Source: Aliirhizobium smilacinae
Lineage (GTDB): Bacteria > Pseudomonadota > Alphaproteobacteria > Rhizobiales > Rhizobiaceae
Length of the DNA: 64,000 nucleotides
NCBI RefSeq assembly: GCF_006335145.1
Contig: NZ_VDMN01000001.1
Location: 248,001 to 312,000, forward strand
Direction: 5' to 3'
Shown in pieces: positions 17,867-26,685 of this stretch (position 1 is its first letter; every line of letters starts with the position of its first letter). Position numbers and translations under genes: made by a program. The notes beneath the pieces were generated by a model. The model ran no database searches and was not told the origin of the DNA. It saw only the letters and a program-made list of their open reading frames with translations.

Positions 17867-18859
17867 TTAAGCAGCGACCACAGCTACACGAGATCCATGA
17901 TTTCGGCCACGAAACATCGAATGACCGGCCATCGCGGTCAGTTCCGCTGACAGAGCTTCGTCAAGACTGAGATCGGCACGAATGAGACCGTGGCTCCAGC
18001 GGTTGCGAGACCGGGGCGCATGCCAGGGCGGGCAATCGACGATCGGATACCAGCACACCCCGGCGATGATCGCTCCGCGTTGTCTGGCGATGTCGGCTTC
18101 ATCCAGCACATGGCGCAGCCACGATCCTTTGTTAAGGCCGGGATAGCGGCGGTGATGAACGGGATGGCCGTCATGCCAGCTCGTCTCCGAGACCATGATT
18201 GGCTTGCCGTAACGGCGCCAGGTCTTGATCAGCACTTTCGACAAGCTGGTTCTTGCCGTATGCGGATAATAGTTCACGCCGACGATATCGACGTCCACGG
18301 CCGCCACGATCGCATCGGTCGCCTCGTATTGCCGTTCGCCGATGCCGGTGATCGGATCGTTGGTGAGGATGCCGACGGCAGGATGATTATCGCGTGCGAC
18401 GCGCGCCATGGTGATCGCCATGTCGATAGACTGATGGCGCGGCATTCCGGCCAGCATGGGATACAGCGACGGCTCATTAACCGGACACAGCCACAAACGC
18501 TCCGTGCCGTTGATGGCCATGGCAGCCGAGGCGGCGATACGCGCACATCTGACCGGATCGACGTTCCGGTGATAGTGAGACAGATCCCACATGCCCCTGA
18601 CACCAGCATCTCTCGCCGCCTTCAGCCGCTCGACCGCATGGTGACCCGGAACCAGGCCATCCCGTATCGTTGTGACGCCGTGGGCTCGGACGATATCGAA
18701 ATGTTCCCGCATGCGCTGCTCGGGAGTGTGTTTCGTCGTCGCCAGGAGGTCATGGCGCCCGCCGTGGACCAGCCCGCACTCGAAACCGGCAATGACTCCA
18801 CCGAAATCGGGTGGGTCGAGGCTTTCGAAGGGAATATTGAACTGATTCTCGTGTTTCAT
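17867..18859 (-). CDS. Clan GH-A glycoside hydrolase (beta-glucosidase-like)
   Basis: A 330-residue TIM-barrel hydrolase without a signal peptide. The acid/base Glu is in LCPVNEPSLYP (about residue 128), the usual NEP motif. The nucleophile Glu is probably in IMVSETSWHDG (about 223). Other barrel signatures are VTTIRDGLVPG, DLSHYHRNVDP and VGVNYYPH. The substrate cannot be told. Similar proteins are annotated as beta-glucosidase or family 1-like glycosyl hydrolase in rhizobia. It stands alone, downstream of and in the same direction as no close neighbour; the link to stress cargo is unclear. Confidence 0.78.
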   Translation of the reverse strand: MKHENQFNIPFESLDPPDFGGVIAGFECGLVHGGRHDLLATTKHTPEQRMREHFDIVRAHGVTTIRDGLVPGHHAVERLKAARDAGVRGMWDLSHYHRNVDPVRCARIAASAAMAINGTERLWLCPVNEPSLYPMLAGMPRHQSIDMAITMARVARDNHPAVGILTNDPITGIGERQYEATDAIVAAVDVDIVGVNYYPHTARTSLSKVLIKTWRRYGKPIMVSETSWHDGHPVHHRRYPGLNKGSWLRHVLDEADIARQRGAIIAGVCWYPIVDCPPWHAPRSRNRWSHGLIRADLSLDEALSAELTAMAGHSMFRGRNHGSRVAVVAA

Positions 18860-19004
18860 CGGGGGACTTTAGCAAATTGTCTAAGCTTGGAAGCAAGCTC
18901 CAAATAGACGATTGCTCACCGTTCGAAATCGTGCTGCACTGCAGCTGACCTATTATCGCTTTCGATGCTTTTGAGTTGTGCCCCTTCAGGTCAAGGAGGT
19001 GACA

Positions 19005-19229
19005 ATGCTAAATACTGGTGACCCAGGCTATAGCAGCAAGCGTGAAGACGACGGAAGCTGGAGCATTATCGATCGTGAAACAGGGACGGTGGCCGACATT
19101 GGCGGCTGCGTCCTCAGAAGACTTGACGCTGGTATGGCGGCCGGGCTTGTCGAGGATTTAAATAAAGCCCACGCGCTCCGAAGAGGTCAGCACATCGCAG
19201 TTCATAAGGACGGTCATGGCCGAGATTGA
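19005..19229 (+). CDS. Small hypothetical protein
   Basis: A 74-residue soluble protein not recognised. The sequence reads as a compact beta-rich domain (YSSKREDDGSWSIIDRETGT, then LRRLDAGMAAGLVEDLNKA). A near-perfect Shine-Dalgarno, AAGGAGGTGA, sits 3 bases before ATG 19005, strong evidence for translation. Function unknown. Confidence 0.7.
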   Translation: MLNTGDPGYSSKREDDGSWSIIDRETGTVADIGGCVLRRLDAGMAAGLVEDLNKAHALRRGQHIAVHKDGHGRD

Positions 19230-19235
19230 GCACGA

Positions 19236-19397
19236 TCATTTCTTTACCTGCTCCAGCCGTAACGCTCTCAGCCGTGCGGTCTTTTCGTCACGGGCAGTCT
19301 TTTGCAAGGCAATCGTCATCGCGGCGGCTTCGTCCGTCTCTTTGGCGCGATCTTCTTTGTTTCTACGCGGCGACCGCGGTTTTTGCGGTTGTTTCAT
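19236..19397 (-). CDS. Very small basic hypothetical protein
   Basis: A 53-residue frame beginning MKQPQKPRSPRRNKEDR and ending LRALRLEQVKK, highly charged and helical after residue 18. Short Lys/Arg-rich proteins of this look occur in rhizobia, but I have no family name. There is no clear ribosome site, so the call is tentative. Convergent with the gene at 19,005, ending 6 bases from it. Confidence 0.42.
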   Translation of the reverse strand: MKQPQKPRSPRRNKEDRAKETDEAAAMTIALQKTARDEKTARLRALRLEQVKK

Positions 19398-19545
19398 AGT
19401 CAGTGAATTGGAGCAAGCTGCAGCGGCGTCAATGCCCGTTCACGTTCCGACGCAGCGAACGCGGCGACGACCTGAGACCCCCATAAATCGGCACCAAAGC
19501 GATTGCGCTTAAGACGGGCTTCTGCACTGGCGCCGCGTGCGGTCA

Positions 19546-19845
19546 TTATCGCCTTCGAAGGCCCCATTCCTTCTCGAACTCCGTTTCTAAATCCGAGCCC
19601 ACGCCACCGGCGTTTGGCCGCTGTTGTTTCGCAACGGGTTTTGGAGCCAGGGAGAGCCCTTCTGCAAAGGACTTTCCGTTGCGCGATCCGATAGGATACT
19701 TAAGGGACGTGCCGGCTTCCAGGGTGGGCAGATTTGCTTCCTGAACCTTTGTCAGATGCAGGAAGAGATCCGGAGCCCCGTCGTCCGGCGTAATGAAGCC
19801 GTAGCCCTTGCTGACGCTGAACCATTTCACCTTGCCGACGGGCAT
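19546..19845 (-). CDS. Cold-shock-domain protein with C-terminal extension
   Basis: A 99-residue protein. Residues 1-63 form a CSD (GKVKWFSVSKGYGFITPDDG, PDLFLHLTKVQEA) followed by a basic and then acidic tail rich in Lys, Pro and Gln ending EFEKEWGLRRR. It should bind single-stranded nucleic acid. It differs from the chromosomal double-CSD protein at 1,679. ATG 19845 follows AAAGGAAAT. Confidence 0.88.
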   Translation of the reverse strand: MPVGKVKWFSVSKGYGFITPDDGAPDLFLHLTKVQEANLPTLEAGTSLKYPIGSRNGKSFAEGLSLAPKPVAKQQRPNAGGVGSDLETEFEKEWGLRRR

Positions 19846-20063
19846 TCAATTTCCTTTCGTATGCATGTCACGACTTTGCCAGTGGCATCACCCTTAGGCA
19901 ACGTCAGCGGCACTGGTTTCTGCTTGCCCTATCAGGGACGTGAACAAACAACAGTGGCAAAACGTTATCGGCCAAACAAAAAACGTCGCCCCAACCGCGA
20001 ATGGCTCTGCGCGATACCTGGAGACCCTCTCTGAAGAGGTCTCATGGCAGTTGGTGGAGGGCA

Positions 20064-20423
20064 ATGAGCTACAGGCTGCGTATTCAATGCGTGCAGAAGG
20101 CTGCGGGTCTCGATGAGTGTGAGCAGATCACTCATGTTGGGGGTGCCGGTTCCGCCCGGTGGAGGCTCTCGGTCAAGGACGTGATCCGCCAGATCCGGGA
20201 TGGCGAACGCGAGTTTTTTGTCAAGCGGCCGATTGGCGACGAAGTCGACGTCGTTGTCGCCGTCAGCCCTTCTGGCAAAACATATCTCATGACCCTGGCA
20301 GATCTCGACACTCCGGATACCCTTTTGAAGCTTCCGCCTTGCAGGCCGGACGAGGGCAGTTCCACGGCTTATGGAACAATTATTCGTGAGCCGGGTTGTC
20401 CAGACGACTTCTCTGGAGGATAG
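20064..20423 (+). CDS. DUF3892-like small protein
   Basis: A 119-residue protein. YRLRIQCVQKAAG, ITHVGGAGSARWRLSVKDVI and REFFV resemble the DUF3892 pattern (I-x-x-V.. H-I.. G ...). It then carries a C-terminal half with KTYLMTLADLDTPDTLLKLPPC. Function unknown. ATG 20064 is preceded by TGGAGGG. The next gene begins 3 bases after the stop, so the two form an operon. Confidence 0.65.
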   Translation: MSYRLRIQCVQKAAGLDECEQITHVGGAGSARWRLSVKDVIRQIRDGEREFFVKRPIGDEVDVVVAVSPSGKTYLMTLADLDTPDTLLKLPPCRPDEGSSTAYGTIIREPGCPDDFSGG

Positions 20424-20426
20424 ACG

Positions 20427-20663
20427 ATGAGCGATCGTTGGGAGCAGGAAGTGACCGTCGAACTTGATGGTGAGGTGCGGTTGATCGCAAGCACAATGGA
20501 TGCCGCTGATTGTCTGTTTACCTGTATGGCCGATAGGCAGGGATCTGAATACGATAAGGCGATGCAAAGTTTTGCCGACGTCTTTGATGGGCGTGAACCA
20601 CCGGAAACCGCACGCAATGCATTCCTCCAGGTTATAGATTGCGCGGGTAATCGTCCGTCCTAA
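20427..20663 (+). CDS. DUF982 family protein
   Basis: A 78-residue protein starting MSDRWEQEVTVELDGEVRLI, with a central helix MDAADCLFTCMADRQGSEYD and an ARNAFLQVIDCAG end that fits DUF982 (here in the form T-ARNAFL). The ribosome site CTGGAGGA precedes ATG 20427. Second gene of a two-gene operon with the DUF3892-like protein. Function unknown. Confidence 0.7.
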   Translation: MSDRWEQEVTVELDGEVRLIASTMDAADCLFTCMADRQGSEYDKAMQSFADVFDGREPPETARNAFLQVIDCAGNRPS

Positions 20664-20705
20664 CGGATACCAAGGTATGCCCTCCCCTCGGACGGGCCGG
20701 CCGCC

Positions 20706-20918
20706 TCAGCGCTCTTCAACGATATTGTCGACGACCAGCCTCAGCGTCGCCTTGTCCCGGCGACCTTTCTGCATCTGTTGAACGAGGATGAGCGCCAAAG
20801 CCTCGGCGTCTTCGCTGGTTTTTGGGATACGATGACCATCACAAGCCTCCTCGAAGATCTCGCGAAGCAGGGCGATATCGTCCGAAAGAAGCGTGTCTCT
20901 GACGCGTGGTGCCGACAT
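20706..20918 (-). CDS. Small hypothetical protein
   Basis: A 70-residue helical protein (MSAPRVRDTLLSDDIALLRE ... RDKATLRLVVDNIVEER). ATG 20918 is preceded by GGAG at a proper distance. A TTG at 20930 would add four residues. It resembles short rhizobial proteins of unknown role. It follows the bifunctional GGDEF-EAL gene's 3' side with 57 bases between them, on the same strand. Confidence 0.6.
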   Translation of the reverse strand: MSAPRVRDTLLSDDIALLREIFEEACDGHRIPKTSEDAEALALILVQQMQKGRRDKATLRLVVDNIVEER

Positions 20919-20974
20919 AGGTATCTCCAACGCAACAGGGTACGATCCGGTGTAGTTCGTTGTTCGAGCTCTGA

Positions 20975-23173
20975 TTAAGTGTCGGAGCTTGCCTTGACCT
21001 TGTCTTCGGACAGAAAGTGCGCCTCGAACTCGCCTGCCGGCATAGGTTTGCCAAACAGGTAGCCCTGCACCTCGGCACAGTCTTCTGTCTTGAGGAAATC
21101 CAACTGCTCTTCCGTCTCGACCCCTTCGGCAATCACCTCCATGCCGAAACTGCGGCCGAGATAGATTACCGCTTTGACCACAGCCGCATCTTCCGGATCG
21201 GTTGTTACATCCCGAATGAAACTGCGATCTATTTTGAGACGCGTGACGGGATAGCGCTTGAGGAGGCTGAGCGAGGCGAAACCCGTGCCGTAATCGTCGA
21301 AGGCCAGTCCGACGCCGAGGGACCTGAGCTCCTGCAGAAGTCGCAGGGTACTGTCGTCGTTCCGCAACAGGATGTTTTCGACGATTTCGAGCTCCAGCGA
21401 TGCCGCGGACAGACCGGTATCCGCCAACGCCTTTTCGACGACGTGAGTAAGCTGGCCGGTACGGAACTGCGCCTCAAACAGGTTGACGCCAATGCGGAAG
21501 TTCGGGATTGAACGCTGCCAGCCTGCCGCCTGCGCGCAAGCCGTTCGCAAGATCCATTCGCCAATCTCGGGCGCCGACGGCTTCTGGCTGAGCACGTCGA
21601 TGAACGAGACGGGGCTCAGAAGACCGCGTGTCGGGTGATTCCAACGGATCAGCGCTTCGGCGCCGCTGATCGCGCCAGTCTCAGTGTGAAGCTGCGGCTG
21701 ATAATAGAGCTCGAACTCACCGTGTTCGAAGGCCTGGCGCAGTTCAAGCTCGAATGCCCGACGGGCGATGGCGACTTCCCGGAACGCTGGCTCGAACATC
21801 TCCGATCGTCCCCTGCCCGCGGCCTTTGCCTTGTAGAGCGCAAGATCTGCAGACCCAAGCAGTTCGTCATCCCGCTGGCTGTGATCCGGGGTAAGGGCGA
21901 TACCGACGCTGACGCCGATCTCGATCCTCTGACCGGCAAACTCGTACGACGCGCCAATTGCCTCTATCAGCCGGTCAGCCGTGTCCCTCGCCGTCTGCGG
22001 GTGATTGCCGGGCAGCAGAGCGACGAACTCGTCACCACCAAGCCGGGCCACCATGATCGCATCCGGACACCCGGCTTTGAGCCGCGCGCCAGCCTCACGC
22101 AGCACGGCGTCGCCGGCATTGTGACCGAGCGTGTCGTTGACCTCCTTGAAGCGGTCGAGATCGAGCAGCAGCAGCGACGCCGGCGTGCCAGCGGCCAGTG
22201 TCTCCCTCAAGCGGTCGCGCCATGCTGCCCGGTTGGGCAGATCGGTGAGCGGATCGAGGCAGGCCAGCCGGAACAGCCTTTCCTCGTTGTGCTTTCGCTC
22301 GGTGATGTCGCGGACAATGATGCCGACGCTGTTGGTGTTGCCCTCCCGCCAGGTCGACAGCGACAGCTCGGACGGAAACTCGCTGCCATCCTTGCGCAGA
22401 CCCGACAGTTCGATCACCCCGTCTTCTAACGCGAGGTGCTCACCGTTGCGCAACCGCTGCAGCTCGCTTTGATAAATAGGCTGCAAACTGACAGGCACGA
22501 TGATCTGGACATTGCGGTTCGCCGCCTCTTGCGCGGAGTAGCCGAACAGCTTTTCCGCGGCCCGGTTCCAGAAGGTGATTTCCTCGCGGTCGTTGTAGCA
22601 GATGATCGCGTCAGGTGAGGTCGAGGCGATGTTCTCGAACCGGGTCTGACTGACGTCCCGCGCAATCTCAAGCCGCCGCATCTCCATTCGGTCCATCACC
22701 AACGCGGCAATGTCGGACAGGTTTTTTCGATCCTCGGCAGAGAACGTCTGGTGCGGTTGCGAGTCGATCAGGCAGACCGTGCCGATCTTTTCCCCCGTCG
22801 GCGTGACCAGAGGCTTGCCGGCATAGAAACGGATGAAGGGCGTGCCAAGCACCAACGGGTTCTTTGCAAACCGCTCATCCTTCAATGCGTCCGGAATAAG
22901 CAGGATGTCGTCCTGCATGATCGCATGGGCGCAGAAGGAAATCTCCCGGCTGGTCTCACAGGGGTCGAAGCCGACCCTCGCCTTGAAGAATTGCCGGTCG
23001 CTGCCGATCAAGGAGATCAGTACTGTCGGGACCTTGAACAGCCGCGCTGCCAACTCCGCCAGCCGATCGAACTCCTCCTCCGGCGGCGTGTCCATCAAAT
23101 GGAAATCCGCCAGCGCCGAAATCCGGGCGTCTTCATTCGCTGGAAGCGGGAACGGGCTTATCGTCATGCTCAC
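20975..23173 (-). CDS. GAF-PAS-GGDEF-EAL c-di-GMP protein
   Basis: A 732-residue cytoplasmic protein. Domains: GAF (about 20-165, with FFKARVGF and FCAHAI), PAS (about 175-290, SPDAIICYNDREEITFWN), GGDEF (about 300-460) and EAL (about 475-720). The cyclase motif is intact (ARLGGDEFVALL). The phosphodiesterase residues also look intact (EALIRWNHP, ELEIVENIL, AFDDYGTG, LKIDRSFI, EGVETEEQ, QGYLFGKPMP). It could therefore both make and break c-di-GMP under sensory control. Start is GTG 23173 or ATG 23167. It is divergent from another GGDEF-EAL gene. Confidence 0.92.
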   Translation of the reverse strand: MSMTISPFPLPANEDARISALADFHLMDTPPEEEFDRLAELAARLFKVPTVLISLIGSDRQFFKARVGFDPCETSREISFCAHAIMQDDILLIPDALKDERFAKNPLVLGTPFIRFYAGKPLVTPTGEKIGTVCLIDSQPHQTFSAEDRKNLSDIAALVMDRMEMRRLEIARDVSQTRFENIASTSPDAIICYNDREEITFWNRAAEKLFGYSAQEAANRNVQIIVPVSLQPIYQSELQRLRNGEHLALEDGVIELSGLRKDGSEFPSELSLSTWREGNTNSVGIIVRDITERKHNEERLFRLACLDPLTDLPNRAAWRDRLRETLAAGTPASLLLLDLDRFKEVNDTLGHNAGDAVLREAGARLKAGCPDAIMVARLGGDEFVALLPGNHPQTARDTADRLIEAIGASYEFAGQRIEIGVSVGIALTPDHSQRDDELLGSADLALYKAKAAGRGRSEMFEPAFREVAIARRAFELELRQAFEHGEFELYYQPQLHTETGAISGAEALIRWNHPTRGLLSPVSFIDVLSQKPSAPEIGEWILRTACAQAAGWQRSIPNFRIGVNLFEAQFRTGQLTHVVEKALADTGLSAASLELEIVENILLRNDDSTLRLLQELRSLGVGLAFDDYGTGFASLSLLKRYPVTRLKIDRSFIRDVTTDPEDAAVVKAVIYLGRSFGMEVIAEGVETEEQLDFLKTEDCAEVQGYLFGKPMPAGEFEAHFLSEDKVKASSDT

Positions 23174-23249
23174 ACAGTATCAGAAAAGTCTTAACTAAGC
23201 TTTTCCTCCACCGGGCTCAGGGGGAACTGTCGGCCAGCTTCGCAGTGCT

Positions 23250-25481
23250 GTGGCAACCTACACTTCTTTGACAATTGTCAGATTTATGCGGTTTCTTAAC
23301 TTTCTGAAACTAGGACCAAAACGGGGAAGATTATGGGGTCCTGGGATGCTGTGGCGGGAGCGCTATTCATTTCGATTTCGAGCCGCGGTCGTGCTTCTTT
23401 TGCCACTTCTGGCCGTCGGTATTATCTCTGGCCTTTTATGGTGGGCTGCAGAAAAAACCGATCGCATTGCAGCCAGCCGGCAGGAGCAGTTCATCGACTT
23501 CGCGGTCAGCCAGTTGCGGATCCAGGTGGCGCATAGCCAGGAGAGCTCGACCGTCTGGGATGACGCTGTCCACGCCGTGGAAGATCCGCCGAGGCTGGAG
23601 TGGATCGACGCCAATCTCGGATCCTGGATGCATCGCTACTTTCGTCTCGATGCGTTGTTCGTCTTGAAGCCCGATCGGACACCCATCTATGCTTTTGACG
23701 ATGGCGCGATCCGCGAACCTACCCGGTTCGACCGCGTCGCGGATGCGGCCCGGCCACTGCTCGATCGCTTGCAGGACCGCCTGCGTCGCAACGACACCGA
23801 GGGCATCAGCGACGAGATGCTGTCGATCGGCGAGAGCGATTTCGCGATGGTGGAAGGCCACCCCTCCGTCGTCAGCGTCAAGCCTGTTATGTCCGATACC
23901 GGCGCAGTGACACCGAAGCCTGGCACCGAAGCGCTGCATATTGCCGTGCGCCATCTCGACAGCGATTTCCTCGAAATGCTGGAAGCAAAATATCTGCTTG
24001 AAGATGTCCAGTTTCAACGCAACGAGCTCAAGGGATATTCCTCTTCTCCACTGGCATCCGAGGATGGGAAGATTATTGGCTATCTCGTCTGGAAGCCATT
24101 TCGGCCGGGGTTTGCAGTTTTCCGTCAAGTCATACCGAGCCTGATCGTCTGTGGTGTGATGTTCATGGCAATCCTGTTGGTTCTGATGAACGTGCTCGAA
24201 GGCCGATCTGTTCGCCTTGACGTAAGCGAACAGGCGCTGTCGTTTGCGCGATCGCACGATCCGGTCACCGGCCTTCCAAACCGCTCGCAGATGGAGATAG
24301 CGCTTGCGGCGCGGAATGATGATTATGACGTCCTCTACGTGGATATCGACGACTTCAAATCCGTTACCGATGCGTTGAGCCTTCGACAGTCGGAAGCGAT
24401 CCTGATGGAGACGGGGCGCCGCCTCGCTCGGCTCGGCGAGATTTATCACCTGGACAGCGATCGGTTCATTCTGATTGTGACCCCACAACCGGAGGCCGCC
24501 GTTCTGGGTCTCTGCGAACGGATACTGGCCAAAATCCGGCAGCCTTTCCACCTCGACAGCGACATGATAGCGCTCAGCGCCAGCATTGGCGTCGCGACAG
24601 CTCCTAAGGGCCTGGCGTCGCCGGAAGAGACAATCCGGCGCGCTGACATCGCGCTTTACCATGCAAAGGCGGCCGGCAAAGGCCGTTATGCGATCTTCGG
24701 TGAGCACATGGAGGCACTTCTTCAAGAGCGGCGTTTGCTTGAGACGGATCTTCGATCAGCACTTAACGTAGGCGACCAGTTTCTGGTGCTTTATCAACCG
24801 GTCTTCGCCATCGACGGCGTGACGATCGTCGGGGTAGAGGCTCTGGTTCGCTGGAGGCATCCTGAAAAGGGTATGATCGCTCCCGACCGGTTCATCCCGA
24901 TCGCTGAAGAAACAGGGGAGATAACCCGGCTTGGAGAGATCGTCCTTGAGCAAGCATGTCTGGCCGCGCTGCTATGGGACGGCCTGGTCTTGTCGGTCAA
25001 CGCATCGGCGATCGAACTTTCCGGCCCGGAATACGCCTCGATGGTTCAGCAAACCCTGAAACGAACATGTTTCCCGGCCGAGCGGCTGGAAATCGAGTTG
25101 ACCGAGACAGCCCTGATGAAATCAGACGATGCGCTGATGACAAACGTCAACGCCCTGCGAGCGATGGGCGTCAGAATAGCTCTCGACGACTTCGGGATCG
25201 GCTATTCATCGCTGGCCCGCCTGCAGAAACTGCCTGTCGACCGTTTGAAGATCGACAAGCTGTTCGTCGATGACCTCGGTGCGGACTCGGCGGCAGAGGA
25301 ATTTCTGGCAACGATCATTAAGCTTGCACGATCGAAAGGACTGTCGACGACAGCGGAGGGCATGGAAAGAGCAGAGCAACTCGACGTCTTGCGGCGTCTT
25401 GGCTGCGACTGCCTTCAGGGCTATCTGCTCGGCAAGCCCATGCCTGCCGACGCCATTGGCCAGTTGATCTCAGACAACTGA
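23250..25481 (+). CDS. Membrane CHASE4-like sensor with degenerate GGDEF and EAL domain
   Basis: A protein of up to 743 residues. A transmembrane helix (about 45-67, VVLLLPLLAVGIISGLLWW) and a second (about 290-312) bracket a periplasmic sensor of CHASE4 type (SSTVWDDAVHAVEDP). GGDEF follows with the signature changed to LDSDRF, so cyclase activity is unlikely. The EAL domain keeps EALVRWRHPE, IELTETALM, LDDFGIGYSS, LKIDKLFVDD, EGMERAEQ and QGYLLGKPMP, so phosphodiesterase activity is plausible. Start is uncertain: GTG 23250 is the longest; ATG 23286 and 23346 also precede the first helix. Confidence 0.88.
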   Translation: MATYTSLTIVRFMRFLNFLKLGPKRGRLWGPGMLWRERYSFRFRAAVVLLLPLLAVGIISGLLWWAAEKTDRIAASRQEQFIDFAVSQLRIQVAHSQESSTVWDDAVHAVEDPPRLEWIDANLGSWMHRYFRLDALFVLKPDRTPIYAFDDGAIREPTRFDRVADAARPLLDRLQDRLRRNDTEGISDEMLSIGESDFAMVEGHPSVVSVKPVMSDTGAVTPKPGTEALHIAVRHLDSDFLEMLEAKYLLEDVQFQRNELKGYSSSPLASEDGKIIGYLVWKPFRPGFAVFRQVIPSLIVCGVMFMAILLVLMNVLEGRSVRLDVSEQALSFARSHDPVTGLPNRSQMEIALAARNDDYDVLYVDIDDFKSVTDALSLRQSEAILMETGRRLARLGEIYHLDSDRFILIVTPQPEAAVLGLCERILAKIRQPFHLDSDMIALSASIGVATAPKGLASPEETIRRADIALYHAKAAGKGRYAIFGEHMEALLQERRLLETDLRSALNVGDQFLVLYQPVFAIDGVTIVGVEALVRWRHPEKGMIAPDRFIPIAEETGEITRLGEIVLEQACLAALLWDGLVLSVNASAIELSGPEYASMVQQTLKRTCFPAERLEIELTETALMKSDDALMTNVNALRAMGVRIALDDFGIGYSSLARLQKLPVDRLKIDKLFVDDLGADSAAEEFLATIIKLARSKGLSTTAEGMERAEQLDVLRRLGCDCLQGYLLGKPMPADAIGQLISDN

Positions 25482-25490
25482 GGCTGACAA

Positions 25491-26465
25491 TCAGCTGGCT
25501 TGCGCTAGCGCCGGGAAAGGATCTTGTTCCGGAGCCCACTGCTCGAACGCGACAGGCGTTTCGGATGATTGACCAAGCGTCAGACGGTAGCTGTTTTTTC
25601 CCGCGTGCTTGGCCCTGTACATTTCCTGATCGGCATCGGCTATCCACGCTTCCGCCGGGCGTCGATCCTGTCCAGACACAACAGTTACGCCCATGCTACA
25701 GCTTAGGGGATGCGGGGCGTGCGCCAGAATAAGCGACAAACGGTGATGCATAACGCGAGCAATGTCGTCGGTGCTGGCGTTGTCCGGAACTACACAGGCG
25801 ATGATAAACTCATCACCACCGACCCTTCCCAAAAGATAAGGCTCCGAGAAGGCCTTCCCCAGCTCCTCGGAAAACGCCTTCAACACAGCATCTCCTTCTG
25901 CATGGCCATGGCGATCATTGATAGCCTTAAAACCGTCGAGGTCGATATATGAGACTAAAATGGACCCTTTGCGAGCGTCTGCACCACGGCGGAGATTCGA
26001 TATCTCATCGACGATCGCGCCCTTGTTCAGGAAGCCGGTCATCATGTCATGGCGTGCGAGAAAGGCGTAGCGGTCATGGGATCGTCTCAGCGCCATCAGC
26101 ACAGCGGCGTTCAGTCCGAACGAGAACAGGCGTCCGAGGTGATTGTTGATCGCCTGCCAGACCTCCGGATCGGGATGAAACAGTGGATAGCGTAGCGCTG
26201 ACAGCAAGGCGACAACGACCGTGAAGGCGACTGCCTGCCTCGGCCTCAAGCTCCAGCAGGCAATCGAAATCGGAAGTATGTACAGGGCCGACAGTGAAAG
26301 GCGGGGCTGGTAAGTGGCAAAATCCAGAGCAACGACCACAACCGTCGTCGAAATGAGGATCGCCCAGACTTGCGCAGCCGCCCGAGAGATCAGCCAGTCG
26401 CCGAACGCCTCGCCGACGCCAACCCAGGACGTCGGATATCCTTTGGCCGAATTGCTCAATGTCAC
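25491..26465 (-). CDS. Membrane-bound diguanylate cyclase
   Basis: A 324-residue protein with four or five N-terminal transmembrane helices (about residues 30-125; WAILISTTVVVVALDFATYQ, LSALYILPISIACW) of MASE-like type. A single GGDEF domain (about 140-300) has an intact GRVGGDEFIIACV motif and DLDGFKAINDRHGHAEGD. It should synthesise c-di-GMP from GTP at the inner membrane. It is convergent with the EAL protein, with 9 bases between the stops. Confidence 0.9.
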   Translation of the reverse strand: MTLSNSAKGYPTSWVGVGEAFGDWLISRAAAQVWAILISTTVVVVALDFATYQPRLSLSALYILPISIACWSLRPRQAVAFTVVVALLSALRYPLFHPDPEVWQAINNHLGRLFSFGLNAAVLMALRRSHDRYAFLARHDMMTGFLNKGAIVDEISNLRRGADARKGSILVSYIDLDGFKAINDRHGHAEGDAVLKAFSEELGKAFSEPYLLGRVGGDEFIIACVVPDNASTDDIARVMHHRLSLILAHAPHPLSCSMGVTVVSGQDRRPAEAWIADADQEMYRAKHAGKNSYRLTLGQSSETPVAFEQWAPEQDPFPALAQAS

Positions 26466-26685
26466 CCCCTGTCATCCAAAGTGCCGATGTTCAGCACTGG
26501 CGCCACAGATATGCGCGCCCATTCGGATCTCAATCCCGGGTTCAAATTCTGCATGGGCAAACGTTAATACCGCGGGCGGAAGATCATTTGAAGTTTAACG
26601 AAACGACAGTTGATCGCAGAAGACACCTGCTACCGGTGGTCCAGCACACTCGTAGACGACCCGATGCTAACGTGATGCAATGCCT

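Noticed and set aside
23436..24725. 429-codon open frame on the minus strand
   Set aside because: Antisense to the CHASE4-EAL gene, which has clear domain motifs.
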